Of a DNA stretch of 46,836 bases, positions 1 to 8,318 are shown one piece after another. The stretch is from Bryobacteraceae bacterium (GTDB taxonomy: Bacteria > Acidobacteriota > Terriglobia > Bryobacterales > Bryobacteraceae), in assembly GCA_025928545.1 (NCBI GenBank), contig JAICJH010000052.1, positions 1-46,836 on the forward strand, read 5' to 3'. The position numbers and the translations under genes were made by a program. The notes below the pieces were generated by a model. The model searched no databases. It was not told the DNA's origin and was given only the letters and a program-made list of their open reading frames with translations. Each line of letters starts with the position of its first letter. The stretch's first letter is position 1.

Positions 1-399
1 AACTTTCAGGCTGGCCTGATTAACATTGCTTCGAGGCGAATGGCGCCGAGAGCGATCACCAGAGGGCGGAGTGTTTATAATTGACCGGCGCGGCGTTAGT
101 CCGCCGCGCTACAGAAGCCGCTCAATTCATTGGCGGCGGGTAACACGGGGCTTGCAACGACATGGGCAACCGACCCGCCGCAACGACGTCATATGTTGCC
201 GTCGAAGTGTATTTTTTTTAAGGCCGTGCATCAGCAAGCACCGCCGCCGTTCTTTTTTGATGCCGTCCCGCCGAGGGCTCCGGCCGATAGATCTTTTTCA
301 ACCGAATATTCTTTGACCCGGTGCGGGTTCGGCTTTGTCGGCGGGAATCGGCGTGAATCGGCGTGCATCGGCGGCCATTCCCGGTTTCCACTATCCCGG
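1..399. other. Non-coding left edge
   Basis: I see no convincing gene here. The open frames that cross it have no family signature and mostly run antisense to the DUF4159 gene. A perfect 8-bp hairpin (arms 88-95 and 102-109, loop TTAGTC) has no T-run behind it. An isolated TATAAT at 76-81 has no -35 partner. A run of eight T at about 213-221 could end a plus-strand transcript entering from the left, but the hairpin before it is weak. Confidence 0.5.
341..374. repeat. 10-bp tandem repeat, about 3.4 copies
   Basis: The unit GCGTGAATCG is repeated with one or two changes per copy (GCGGGAATCG, GCGTGAATCG, GCGTGCATCG, then GCGG). It lies just past the stop codon of the DUF4159 gene. Function unknown; it may be ordinary slippage. 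Confidence 0.6.
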
Positions 400-1245
400 C
401 TAATGCGTCATCGCATAAACAATATCGTTCACGCCAATCCGCATCGCCACCGAAGCCGCCTTTTCCGGATAGTGCGGCGCATCCGCCCACTCCCACGCAT
501 CGCCCAAATCCTCGTTGTAAGACATCGCCACCATGACGCGCCCTTTCTCGTCGTAGATCGCCTGCCAGTGCGCTCCACGACCCCCGTCATTGCAGTTCTT
601 ACAACCCTCGCGCAAGTGGGCCTCGCCTGGAATCTGCACGCGATCCGTCAGGTCGTAAACGGAATGCAGAATCGCATCGTCGTCGGGAATCTCGACAATC
701 GGCCGGTCCGGAAACGCGAACTTAATCCGCTTCACGAACTCCGCGTATTCGGCGTTACCGTGAAAATCGTCGGCCATGAAAAACCCGCCGCGCAGCAGAT
801 ACTCCCGCAGCTCTTTTCCCTGCTGCTCGTTCAGCGCCCATTCGCCCACCTGGACCGCATACAGAAACGGCAGATCGTACTGCTCGTCCAGATCCAGATT
901 TACCGGCTGCTCAACCGAACGAACCTGAATGCGGGTCAGCCGCCGCACCGCCTGAAGAAAATGCCGGTCCGCACGCGGATAATCTTGGGTCCATAGCGAC
1001 AAGCCCTCGCGCCAGTCGCCCTGGAAACGCGGATAGTAGCCATCCATTGGGCCGCCGTTGGGAAACATCAATCGCGCAAAAACGAACTCCCCGGGGATAT
1101 TCCAGTCGTCCGGCTGATTGATCGCCCCGGGTGGATACTCGACGCCGGGATATTGGCGGAAAGGCTTTTGAAATGCCTGCAGTGCCCCGAATGCCAGCAG
1201 CAAAGCCGTGACGCCGAATATGACCTTGCGAGTGCGCTTCAGCAT
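400..1245 (-). CDS. DUF4159 domain-containing protein
   Basis: Predicted protein of 281 residues. Residues 1-25 form a basic start and a hydrophobic stretch (signal peptide or membrane anchor), so the bulk should be outside the cytoplasm. The rest resembles DUF4159: an early FVFARLMF strand, then LREYLLRGGF followed by MADDFHG at about residues 155-163, as in class I glutamine amidotransferase-like folds that often occur beside MoxR/VWA genes. No such genes are near. The molecular function of DUF4159 is not established. I chose the internal ATG that gives MLKRTRK because the 17 codons upstream read as non-coding and the signal sequence then starts correctly. It lies 67 nt behind the M23 peptidase gene on the same strand, and the two may be cotranscribed. 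Confidence 0.8.
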   Translation of the reverse strand: MLKRTRKVIFGVTALLLAFGALQAFQKPFRQYPGVEYPPGAINQPDDWNIPGEFVFARLMFPNGGPMDGYYPRFQGDWREGLSLWTQDYPRADRHFLQAVRRLTRIQVRSVEQPVNLDLDEQYDLPFLYAVQVGEWALNEQQGKELREYLLRGGFFMADDFHGNAEYAEFVKRIKFAFPDRPIVEIPDDDAILHSVYDLTDRVQIPGEAHLREGCKNCNDGGRGAHWQAIYDEKGRVMVAMSYNEDLGDAWEWADAPHYPEKAASVAMRIGVNDIVYAMTH

Positions 1246-1312
1246 TGCCTGACATGAGCATAGCAGTGCTGGCAGACACCCGGAGTGACAATGCATAGAC
1301 GGTCCGACGCAG

Positions 1313-2764
1313 CTACCCCGGGCCGAACTTCACGAGCATATTTTCCATTGGCAGCGCGTCCGTTTTCCTGCCTGCACTGGGGCCGCTGAGCAACTCGAAC
1401 GAGTCGATCAGGTACGGCACCCCTTCCGGATCCAGCAGCGAAGTCCCGTTCATTACCTGAAAGTGGAGGTGAGGCCCGGTGGAGCTGCCGGAGTTTCCGA
1501 GAAGCCCAATCGATTGTCCGCGCTTCACCCGATCGCCAACCTTGACCCTCAGAGTGCCGGGCTGGAGGTGAGCGTATAAACAATAATTGCCGCCGCCAAG
1601 GTCCAGGATCAGATAGTTTCCGAGTTCCGCGTCATCGGCGGTCGAATCCGCGCTCGAGTCTTCGCCGGGAGTATTTTCCGGAATGCCGTCCTTGCTCCGC
1701 GCGACGGTGGCGTCGGCAACGGCCAGCACTTCAGCCCCGTAGGCTTTGTAACTCTTATTGCTTTTTGAGTCGCCGCTAAACATGGAGCGGCTGTCAAATT
1801 GAAGGGCTGTTTCCAGTCCGGGATGCTCAGTCTTCTTCAATTGAACCCAATCGGTCGCGAAGCGTTGAGGGAAGACCACGTGGCCCCCCGCAGCAAGGAG
1901 TGCCCGTCGGTGATCGGAACGGCTGCCCGGCCCATTCATAGCCAGCCAGTCCGAACCCGCGAGAGGCGGGCCAATTACGATTGGTTTTGCTGTCCGTACA
2001 GCAACCGGTGCGAGATCCAACGTCGCTCCGGCAAATATCAGACGGTGACGCAGGCTCGCGGGCACCGCACCATCCGCCAGTGTCACATTCAGCAAGGCAA
2101 TGGCTCGAAGCCCCGGACCGAGTCTGCGCGGATCGTCCCGATCGATTCCAACCAGCGTCAGCATCTCCAGCAGTTCCCTGCCTTCGAACGACGCCACAGG
2201 TCCTCTCTCACCGACCACCTCCATTCGCTTCAACCGCAGTTCATTCCGGGAGATGTTGGATATGTGCAGTTCGTAGATCAAGTGGCCTTGTCCGTCCGCG
2301 CCGTGAAATGGAATCAGCGGCGCCGGCAGTTCGACATCGACGGGCACATCCGAAAGTGAGGGCGCGTCTGCCTCTTTCGCAGCCGCCGCCGGCGCAAGTC
2401 CACTTCGCCTGAAGGTCAGTGGCTGCGTTTCATCCTGCGTCCACTTTCCAGTGAGAATTGAAGCATTCGGGCTCAGCTCCCCTTTGAAACTCGCGCCGAT
2501 AACCGGGACTTCCACCGCTACGGAACGGCCCTCTACGAGCACCCTGCCGAGGGGTATTTCCCCGTTTCCCTGATCGATACTGATCAGCCTGCCGACGAAC
2601 AGCCCGTCGAATGTTTCGGTGATATGGAGTTTGAGCCGTAGCTTTTCAGCGCCGGTACCGAGCGTCCCCGTCCAATCGCCCGCGAGGTTCGCTGCCGGAG
2701 GACCCGCATTCACCAGTCCAGCGCAGGCCAGCGCCAGCAAAGGGAGAAATCTCACCTTACACAT
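1313..2764 (-). CDS. Secreted M23-family peptidase with N-terminal beta domain
   Basis: Predicted protein of 483 residues. A signal peptide (1-20) leads into a lipocalin-like beta domain (about 25-120, starting LAGDWTGTL), a linker and a middle beta region. A C-terminal LytM/M23 domain covers about 285-450. M23 enzymes are zinc endopeptidases that cut peptidoglycan cross-links. The second zinc motif HLHFQV (432-437) and the YAHLQPG strand (397-403) are clear. The usual HxGxD first motif is not. The best candidates for the other ligands are His285 (SDHRRAL) and Asp305 (RFATDW), as in a divergent M23 branch that has QRF/YAxD at this place. An acidic Ser/Asp-rich insert (367-379) lies before GNYLILDLG. 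The gene is divergent from lepB across 136 nt. Peptidase fold is well supported; activity is not certain. Confidence 0.82.
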   Translation of the reverse strand: MCKVRFLPLLALACAGLVNAGPPAANLAGDWTGTLGTGAEKLRLKLHITETFDGLFVGRLISIDQGNGEIPLGRVLVEGRSVAVEVPVIGASFKGELSPNASILTGKWTQDETQPLTFRRSGLAPAAAAKEADAPSLSDVPVDVELPAPLIPFHGADGQGHLIYELHISNISRNELRLKRMEVVGERGPVASFEGRELLEMLTLVGIDRDDPRRLGPGLRAIALLNVTLADGAVPASLRHRLIFAGATLDLAPVAVRTAKPIVIGPPLAGSDWLAMNGPGSRSDHRRALLAAGGHVVFPQRFATDWVQLKKTEHPGLETALQFDSRSMFSGDSKSNKSYKAYGAEVLAVADATVARSKDGIPENTPGEDSSADSTADDAELGNYLILDLGGGNYCLYAHLQPGTLRVKVGDRVKRGQSIGLLGNSGSSTGPHLHFQVMNGTSLLDPEGVPYLIDSFELLSGPSAGRKTDALPMENMLVKFGPG

Positions 2765-2876
2765 TCGACCAGACTCCCATAGTCCGCGTCTGAATTCAAC
2801 CGCAGGCCGTCTGCTTCCAATATCGATCCCCGCACGTCTGATAACAGTGAGGGAGTCTCTTCCCGGAATTCTGTTC

Positions 2877-2882
2877 TATAAT
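2877..2882 (+). promoter_or_regulatory. Candidate -10 box for lepB
   Basis: A perfect TATAAT lies 18 nt before the lepB ATG in the divergent M23-lepB spacer. There is no convincing -35 hexamer 16-18 bp upstream, so this is a weak call. The implied leader would be about 12 nt. Confidence 0.3.
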
Positions 2883-2900
2883 TCATAAAGACTGCTCCTT

Positions 2901-3482
2901 ATGGAACCACTACAGGAACATATCGAGCCCTCTCAGGCGCCGGTTCCCCCGGTCAGGCCTTCCAATACCCTTGGGCCCGTATCTCTGCTGCGCGATGTCG
3001 CGATCTCCGTCGTCCTTGCCGTTATCCTGATTGTCTTTATTTACCAGCCGGTTAAAGTGGAGGGCACCAGCATGATGCCCGGCCTGACAGATCAGGAGCG
3101 TATCTTCGTTAACAAATACGAATACAAGCTTGGTCCCAACAACATTCACCGCAGCGATCTGGTGGTCTTCCATTACCCAAGAGATCCCCGGGAATCCTAC
3201 ATCAAACGGGTGGTCGGAATCCCCGGCGATTCCGTTCAGATCCTGAACGGCGATGTTTACGTGAACCAGCAGAAGCTCATTGAACCCTACGTTCTCGACG
3301 CCTATCGCGATCGCGATTCGATGGACCTTCAGATCGTCCCTCCCGAGAATTACTTTGTCCTGGGCGACCACAGAAATTCTTCGAGCGACAGCCGTACCTG
3401 GGGTTTCGTTGGCCGGAACGCTATTTATGGCAAAGCAGTTCTGGTCTACTGGCCGTTTGCCAAAATCGGCCCTGTTCATTAA
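2901..3482 (+). CDS. lepB: Signal peptidase I
   Basis: Predicted protein of 193 residues, normal for a compact Gram-negative-like leader peptidase. It cleaves signal peptides of exported proteins at the outer face of the inner membrane. One membrane segment (about 31-49) precedes box B, VEGTSMMP, with the nucleophile Ser57. The general base is Lys102 in YIKRVVGIPGD (box D). Box E is GDHRNSSSDS (155-164). All catalytic boxes are intact. The proline-rich N-terminal tail (1-25) is probably cytoplasmic. No strong Shine-Dalgarno sequence precedes the ATG. It heads a plus-strand run of four genes; the next one begins about 20 nt after its stop. Confidence 0.97.
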   Translation: MEPLQEHIEPSQAPVPPVRPSNTLGPVSLLRDVAISVVLAVILIVFIYQPVKVEGTSMMPGLTDQERIFVNKYEYKLGPNNIHRSDLVVFHYPRDPRESYIKRVVGIPGDSVQILNGDVYVNQQKLIEPYVLDAYRDRDSMDLQIVPPENYFVLGDHRNSSSDSRTWGFVGRNAIYGKAVLVYWPFAKIGPVH

Positions 3483-3501
3483 TGAATGCTAAAATCGGTC
3501 C

Positions 3502-4575
3502 TTGTCTGCTTTCTCGTTGGAACGGGCGGGAAGCTGGTTCCTTCACTCCGGCATTCAGGAACCTTCCGGCGGATTCGCCCGTTTCTACCGCTCTGAAATC
3601 GCGAAAAACCTCCCCGTGTCCACCGAAATTTCGGGCTATGCGGCGCATGCGCTCGTTTTTCTCTACAGGACAACCAACAAGGCCGAATATCTGGATGCCG
3701 CAAACCGCACAGCCCGGTTTCTGACGGATCAGGCCTGGGACGAAACTCTCCAGCTCTTCCCCTACGAACACCCATCGCCGTCCCCGCAAAGCGCGCATCT
3801 GGCTTATTTTTTCGATTCCGGCATCATCATTCGCGCGCTGCTGGCCCTTTGGCATGAGACTCACGATGATCGCCTGATTGAAGTCGCTACAAAAGCGGCG
3901 CACGGGATGTCGGCCTTCTGGTCAGGATCCGATTACCACCCGATCCTCGCTCTGCCCGGAAAGACACCGCTGCCCCGAACCGCTCAATGGTCAACCACCC
4001 CGGGTTGTTATCAGGCGAAGTCGGCATTAGCCTGGTGGGAATTGGCTGCCATCAACGGCGATCAGAAGCTCAGGCTGGATTATCTGGACCTCATCGACAC
4101 CGGCCTTCGCACTTGCCGGAGTTTCCTGGCTGGCGCCGATGAGCGCCTGAAAATCATGGATCGGCTGCACGCTTATTCCTATTTCCTCGAAGCGCTCTCG
4201 CCCTTGCTGGACCGGCCCGACTGCGTGTCAACCTACAGTGAAGTGATGAATGAAGCTTCGCACTACCTGAGAGAACTGGCGCCACAGTTTTGCCGCAGCG
4301 ACGTTTATGCGCAGCTCCTGCGAGCCCGTGTACGCGCCTCCCACGTCATTCCGATTGACTCCCTATCCGCCCGCGAGGAGGCCGCTGCCCTTGCCGGATT
4401 TCAGGTGGAAAGCGCCGACCCGCGGTTCAATGGCGGCTTTGTCTTTGGCCAACGCGGCGGTGTATTATCACCCCACGTGAACCCGGTATCCTCAACGTTC
4501 GCAATTCAGGCCCTCGAAATGTGGCGAGCCGCGCAAGGCGGAGAAACCCAGGCGTGCCTCCAGTCCCCCATCTGA
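3502..4575 (+). CDS. Six-hairpin (alpha/alpha)6-barrel protein
   Basis: Predicted protein of 357 residues with no signal peptide. Repeated helical pairs (for example STEISGYAAHALVFLY, AEYLDAANRTARFL, DSGIIIRALLALW) and aromatic-rich turns such as FNGGFVFGQ fit the six-hairpin glycosidase/epimerase superfamily. I cannot assign a substrate or name catalytic acids. The frame is closed by a stop at 3490-3492, so the first usable start is the TTG at 3502, which has no clear Shine-Dalgarno sequence; an internal start is possible. It sits between lepB and a glycosyltransferase that overlaps its 3' end, so a role in glycan assembly or turnover is plausible. Fold fairly sure, function inferred only. 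Confidence 0.65.
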   Translation: MSAFSLERAGSWFLHSGIQEPSGGFARFYRSEIAKNLPVSTEISGYAAHALVFLYRTTNKAEYLDAANRTARFLTDQAWDETLQLFPYEHPSPSPQSAHLAYFFDSGIIIRALLALWHETHDDRLIEVATKAAHGMSAFWSGSDYHPILALPGKTPLPRTAQWSTTPGCYQAKSALAWWELAAINGDQKLRLDYLDLIDTGLRTCRSFLAGADERLKIMDRLHAYSYFLEALSPLLDRPDCVSTYSEVMNEASHYLRELAPQFCRSDVYAQLLRARVRASHVIPIDSLSAREEAAALAGFQVESADPRFNGGFVFGQRGGVLSPHVNPVSSTFAIQALEMWRAAQGGETQACLQSPI

Positions 4576-7259
4576 CGACCTCCGTAAGGGTTGTCTTCGC
4601 ATCGGGCACCGCCGACCTGAATCGGACGATGCTCGAACACTTCACCGCCAGCACTCCCGACCTTCCGCTGTGCATCGTTTCTGAGTTTGAGCCCACTGAT
4701 GTTGCCGTCGCCGCCGAGTGGATTCCCTGGCATGTGCAGCGCCAGTTCGATCAAAATCTTGCCCACGTTAAAACAGCGCTTGCAGGGCGCACCATTGCCG
4801 CCGCAGCCGCCGCATGGGACCGTCGCAGCGCCCTCCAGGATCTTCGCAGGGCCGCTCAGGAGTTGGCGCAGGATGTCTTAACGGCTTATGACGAAGACAT
4901 GCGCGTCGCTCAACCTGGCGGCTTGCAGAAGTTTCTGATCGACCGGAAATTCAGCGCCATCGCCAATCAACTGCGCGAGGGAGGCCGCGTCCGCTCGTGG
5001 CTGCGCCGAATCGTCCATCCTTCCGAAGCCGAAATTCCCCTCCGCGCCCGACTGGCCCAGGCCCGTGGACTCGCCGCCATTCAGACCCGCACACCGGTTG
5101 CGCCAGCCGAGCAGACAGCGGCAGTAGATCGCGAGACTGGAACCACTGTTGTAATTCCCAGCCGGGATGGGATCGACTTGCTCCGTGAAATGTTGCCGCC
5201 ATTGCTGGCCCAGCTGACGCGCGGTGAAGTCATCGTTGTCGACAACGGCTCCTCGGACGGAACCGCCGAGTGGCTGACCCGCGAATTCCCGACCGTACGT
5301 GTAATCTGCCATCCGTCGCCGTTATCGTTCGCAAAGGCTGTCAATCGCGGAATCCATGAAGCCCGCTATTCCCACACGCTTCTTCTGAATAACGACATGA
5401 TCGTGGAGCCGGGCTTTTCAGCAGCGCTGGAAAACGCTTTCGCACGCGTTCCCGATCTGTTCTGCGCCACGGCGCAGATCCTGTTTCCGGCAGGCGTCCG
5501 CCGTGAAGAGACAGGCAAGACAGTCTGGAGGCGGGTCAACGAGCTCGATTTCCCCGTTCGCTGCGACGAACCTCTGCCCGGCGAAGACCTCACCTGGGTG
5601 CTCTACGGCAGCGGCGGCTGCTCGCTGTTCGATACAGCCAGGCTGCTGGCCATCGGCGGCGTCGCCGAGATCTACGATCCCGCCTACGTCGAAGATATGG
5701 ATTTCGGTTTTCGCGCCTGGAAGCGCGGCTGGCCATCCGTCTATTGCGCCGATGCTCGCGTCGAGCACCGCCATCGAAGCACGACCTCTCGCTTTTATTC
5801 GGAGCGTCAGATCGATTTCTTCGTCGAGCGGAATTATCTCCGCTTCCTTGCCAATCTTGTCGCGGGCAAAACCTTGTTCACGGATCTTTGGTTGCGCGGC
5901 ATCAGGCGACTTCAACTACAGGCAATGGAGGGACGCGGAGCAGCTCTCGACGCGCTCCGCGCCGTTCCTGAAATCAATCCCGCGCCGTCCGCAACCACCG
6001 GCCATCTTTCTGAGGATGAAATCCTCGCACTCTCGAACGGCGATGCCGCCATCTTTCCCGGTACGGCGCGTGAAAATCGTCCGGCGATTCTGATAGCCAG
6101 TCCCTATCTTCCCTACCCTCTTTCGCATGGCGGCGCCGTACGCATCTATAACCTGATGAAACTGGCGTTTGCGGAAAACGATCTGATCCTGATCGCCTTT
6201 GTCGATGCCCTTGCCACGCCCCCGGATGAACTCCTGGCGATCTGCAGCCGGATTGTGCTGGTCCAACGGCATGGCACCCACTACAAACGCGACACCCCGC
6301 GTCCCGATACGGTGGAAGAGTTCGATTCCGTCGCCTTCCGTGCTTGCCTGAAACAGGCTGTTCATCAGTGGCAACCTGCGATTGTCCAGCTGGAATTCAC
6401 CTGGATGGCCCAATATGCCGACGCCTGTCAGCCCGCCAAAACAATCCTGGTCGAGCACGATATCACTTTCGATCTGCAACAGCAGCTTCTCGAAACCGCG
6501 CCATCTACCGGGACCGCCAGTCTGGAACTCGGGCAGCAACTCGCAAAGTGGCGAATCTTCGAAACAGACGTCTGGAACAAAGTCGATTGCGTGGTGACCA
6601 TGTCGGCGAAAGATACGCAAACCGTAATCGGTGCGGGCACAGTCGAGTGCCTGCCCAACGGAGTGGATTGCCAACGCTTCCAGCCGCAGGACACTGAGCC
6701 CGAACCGAAGCGGCTTCTCCTTATCGGTTCCTTCGCGCATCTGCCCAATCTGCTGGCGCTCGAATTCTTCCTCCGGGACGTGTGGCCGCTGCTTGGACTC
6801 GGCTACACCCTGCACGTGATCGGCGGCGCACGTCACCAATACTATCTGGATTTTTTCCGTAACCGCGTCTCGCTCGACCTCTCTCAACCGGGAATTGAGC
6901 TGGAAGGTTTCGTGTCCGATGTTCGCAGCGCCTACCATCGCGCGGCGATCATTTTGGCGCCCCTCACCGCATCGGCCGGCACCAACATCAAAGTCCTCGA
7001 AGCCATGGCGATGGGCAAGGCGATCGTCAGCACTCCCGCCGGGGTCAACGGGATCGATATCAACGCGGGACATGACGTCCTGCTGGGCGACACAGACAGC
7101 GAGTTGGCCGCCCATATTACGGTCCTCGCAAGCGACACCGAAATGAGAAAGGCATTGGAGCGAAATGCCCGCGAGACTGCGCTTCGCTACGACTGGGGGG
7201 CGATCGGGCGAAAGCAACAGGACCTTTACGCCCGCCTGTCAGGCCTTGAGATACAATGA
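4521..7259 (+). CDS. GT2-GT4 fusion glycosyltransferase
   Basis: Predicted protein of up to 912 residues carrying two glycosyltransferase modules. After a poorly recognisable N-terminal region (1-200) comes a GT-A family 2 domain (about 205-480): TTVVIPSRDG, VIVVDNGSSDGT (about 237-248), LLLNNDM near 289 and DMDFGFRAWKRG near 392. A GT-B family 4 domain follows (about 520-905): SPYLPYPLSHGG, VEHDITFD, LPNGVD and the donor-binding segment TNIKVLEAMAMGK with STPAGVNGI (about 820-845). Such proteins add two sugars in succession to polysaccharide or lipid-linked glycans; acceptor and donors are unknown. The GTG at 4521 overlaps the previous gene by 55 nt. A GTG at 4554 with AAGGCGGAG about 10 nt upstream is an equally good start. 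Confidence 0.88.
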   Translation: MASRARRRNPGVPPVPHLTTSVRVVFASGTADLNRTMLEHFTASTPDLPLCIVSEFEPTDVAVAAEWIPWHVQRQFDQNLAHVKTALAGRTIAAAAAAWDRRSALQDLRRAAQELAQDVLTAYDEDMRVAQPGGLQKFLIDRKFSAIANQLREGGRVRSWLRRIVHPSEAEIPLRARLAQARGLAAIQTRTPVAPAEQTAAVDRETGTTVVIPSRDGIDLLREMLPPLLAQLTRGEVIVVDNGSSDGTAEWLTREFPTVRVICHPSPLSFAKAVNRGIHEARYSHTLLLNNDMIVEPGFSAALENAFARVPDLFCATAQILFPAGVRREETGKTVWRRVNELDFPVRCDEPLPGEDLTWVLYGSGGCSLFDTARLLAIGGVAEIYDPAYVEDMDFGFRAWKRGWPSVYCADARVEHRHRSTTSRFYSERQIDFFVERNYLRFLANLVAGKTLFTDLWLRGIRRLQLQAMEGRGAALDALRAVPEINPAPSATTGHLSEDEILALSNGDAAIFPGTARENRPAILIASPYLPYPLSHGGAVRIYNLMKLAFAENDLILIAFVDALATPPDELLAICSRIVLVQRHGTHYKRDTPRPDTVEEFDSVAFRACLKQAVHQWQPAIVQLEFTWMAQYADACQPAKTILVEHDITFDLQQQLLETAPSTGTASLELGQQLAKWRIFETDVWNKVDCVVTMSAKDTQTVIGAGTVECLPNGVDCQRFQPQDTEPEPKRLLLIGSFAHLPNLLALEFFLRDVWPLLGLGYTLHVIGGARHQYYLDFFRNRVSLDLSQPGIELEGFVSDVRSAYHRAAIILAPLTASAGTNIKVLEAMAMGKAIVSTPAGVNGIDINAGHDVLLGDTDSELAAHITVLASDTEMRKALERNARETALRYDWGAIGRKQQDLYARLSGLEIQ

Positions 7260-7268
7260 TCGTTTCCC

Positions 7269-8318
7269 ATGCCCCAAATCAAAGGTCCTGCAATTTTCCT
7301 CGCTCAGTTTCTGGCCGACGCCGCCCCGTACAACAATCTCCCCAACATTACTAAGTGGGTAAAGAGCCTCGGGTACAAAGGCGTTCAGATCCCGTCGTGG
7401 GACTCCCGCGTGATCGATATCAAAAAGGCCGCCGAATCGAAGGCCTATTGCGACGATATTCAGGCCCAGACGAACGGCCTCGCGGTGACCGAACTGGCCT
7501 CGCACCTCCAGGGACAACTCATCGCCAGCCATCCGGCGTATGACGAATTGTTCGACGGTTTCGCTGCCCCGGAAGTTCGCGGCGACCCCAAAGCGCGCAC
7601 CAAATGGGCCATCCAGCAGATGCGCTATGTCATCAAGGCCTCGGCGAACATGGGACTCACCGCATCGCCGTCGTTCACCGGCGCGCTGATGTGGCCGTTC
7701 ATGTATCCGTGGCCGCAGCGTCCCGGCGGTCTGGTCGAAGAAGGCTGGAAAGAACTGGCGAAGCGCTGGATCCCGATCCTCAACTACGCTGACGACAACG
7801 GCGTCGATCTCGCCTATGAACTCCACCCCGGCGAAGATGTGCACGACGGCGCCAGCTTCGAGAAATTTCTGGAAGCAACCGGCAATCATCCGCGCGTTGC
7901 CATTAATTACGATCCCTCGCACTTCGTTCTGCAGTGCATGGATTACGTTGGTTTCATCGATATCTACGCCTCGAAGATCAAGGCCTTCCACGTCAAAGAC
8001 GCCGAATTCCGCCCGTCGCCGAGGGCTGGTGTTTATGGCGCGTATCTGCCCTGGAAGGAACGCCCCGGACGCTTCCGCTCACTCGGCGATGGCACGGTCG
8101 ATTTCACCCAGGTTTTCAGCCGCCTGACTGCCGGCGGTTACAAATCATGGGCCGTAATCGAGTGGGAATGCGTTTACAAGGACAGCGTTCAGGGCGCGAC
8201 TGAAGGCGCACCGTTTGTCGAAAAGCATCTCATCGAAGTGCCCACCCGCGCGTTCGACGATTTTGCCGGGGGCGGCAGCAATTCGAAGAAGAACCGCCGG
8301 GTACTGGGCTTAAGCTAA
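7269..8318 (+). CDS. Sugar phosphate isomerase/epimerase-like TIM barrel
   Basis: Predicted cytosolic protein of 349 residues of the AP endonuclease 2/xylose isomerase-like superfamily. These TIM barrels bind a divalent metal and often isomerise or epimerise ketoses or inositols. The expected metal-site residues are in place: Glu174 (YELHPGED), Asp205 and His208 (NYDPSHF), His231 (AFHVKDAEF) and Glu288 or Glu290 (VIEWE) at the barrel end. The exact sugar cannot be read from sequence. The ATG follows the glycosyltransferase stop by 9 nt, so it closes the lepB run. Its last 4 bp overlap the end of the convergent symporter gene. Confidence 0.88.
   Translation: MPQIKGPAIFLAQFLADAAPYNNLPNITKWVKSLGYKGVQIPSWDSRVIDIKKAAESKAYCDDIQAQTNGLAVTELASHLQGQLIASHPAYDELFDGFAAPEVRGDPKARTKWAIQQMRYVIKASANMGLTASPSFTGALMWPFMYPWPQRPGGLVEEGWKELAKRWIPILNYADDNGVDLAYELHPGEDVHDGASFEKFLEATGNHPRVAINYDPSHFVLQCMDYVGFIDIYASKIKAFHVKDAEFRPSPRAGVYGAYLPWKERPGRFRSLGDGTVDFTQVFSRLTAGGYKSWAVIEWECVYKDSVQGATEGAPFVEKHLIEVPTRAFDDFAGGGSNSKKNRRVLGLS

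Noticed and set aside
130..996. Plus-strand open frame of 288 codons over the DUF4159 gene
   Set aside because: It is antisense to a recognisable gene, has an Arg/His-rich composition and no domain; long shadow frames are common at this GC content.
2910..3479. Minus-strand open frame covering almost all of lepB
   Set aside because: All catalytic boxes of signal peptidase I are on the plus strand; the antisense product has no family signature.
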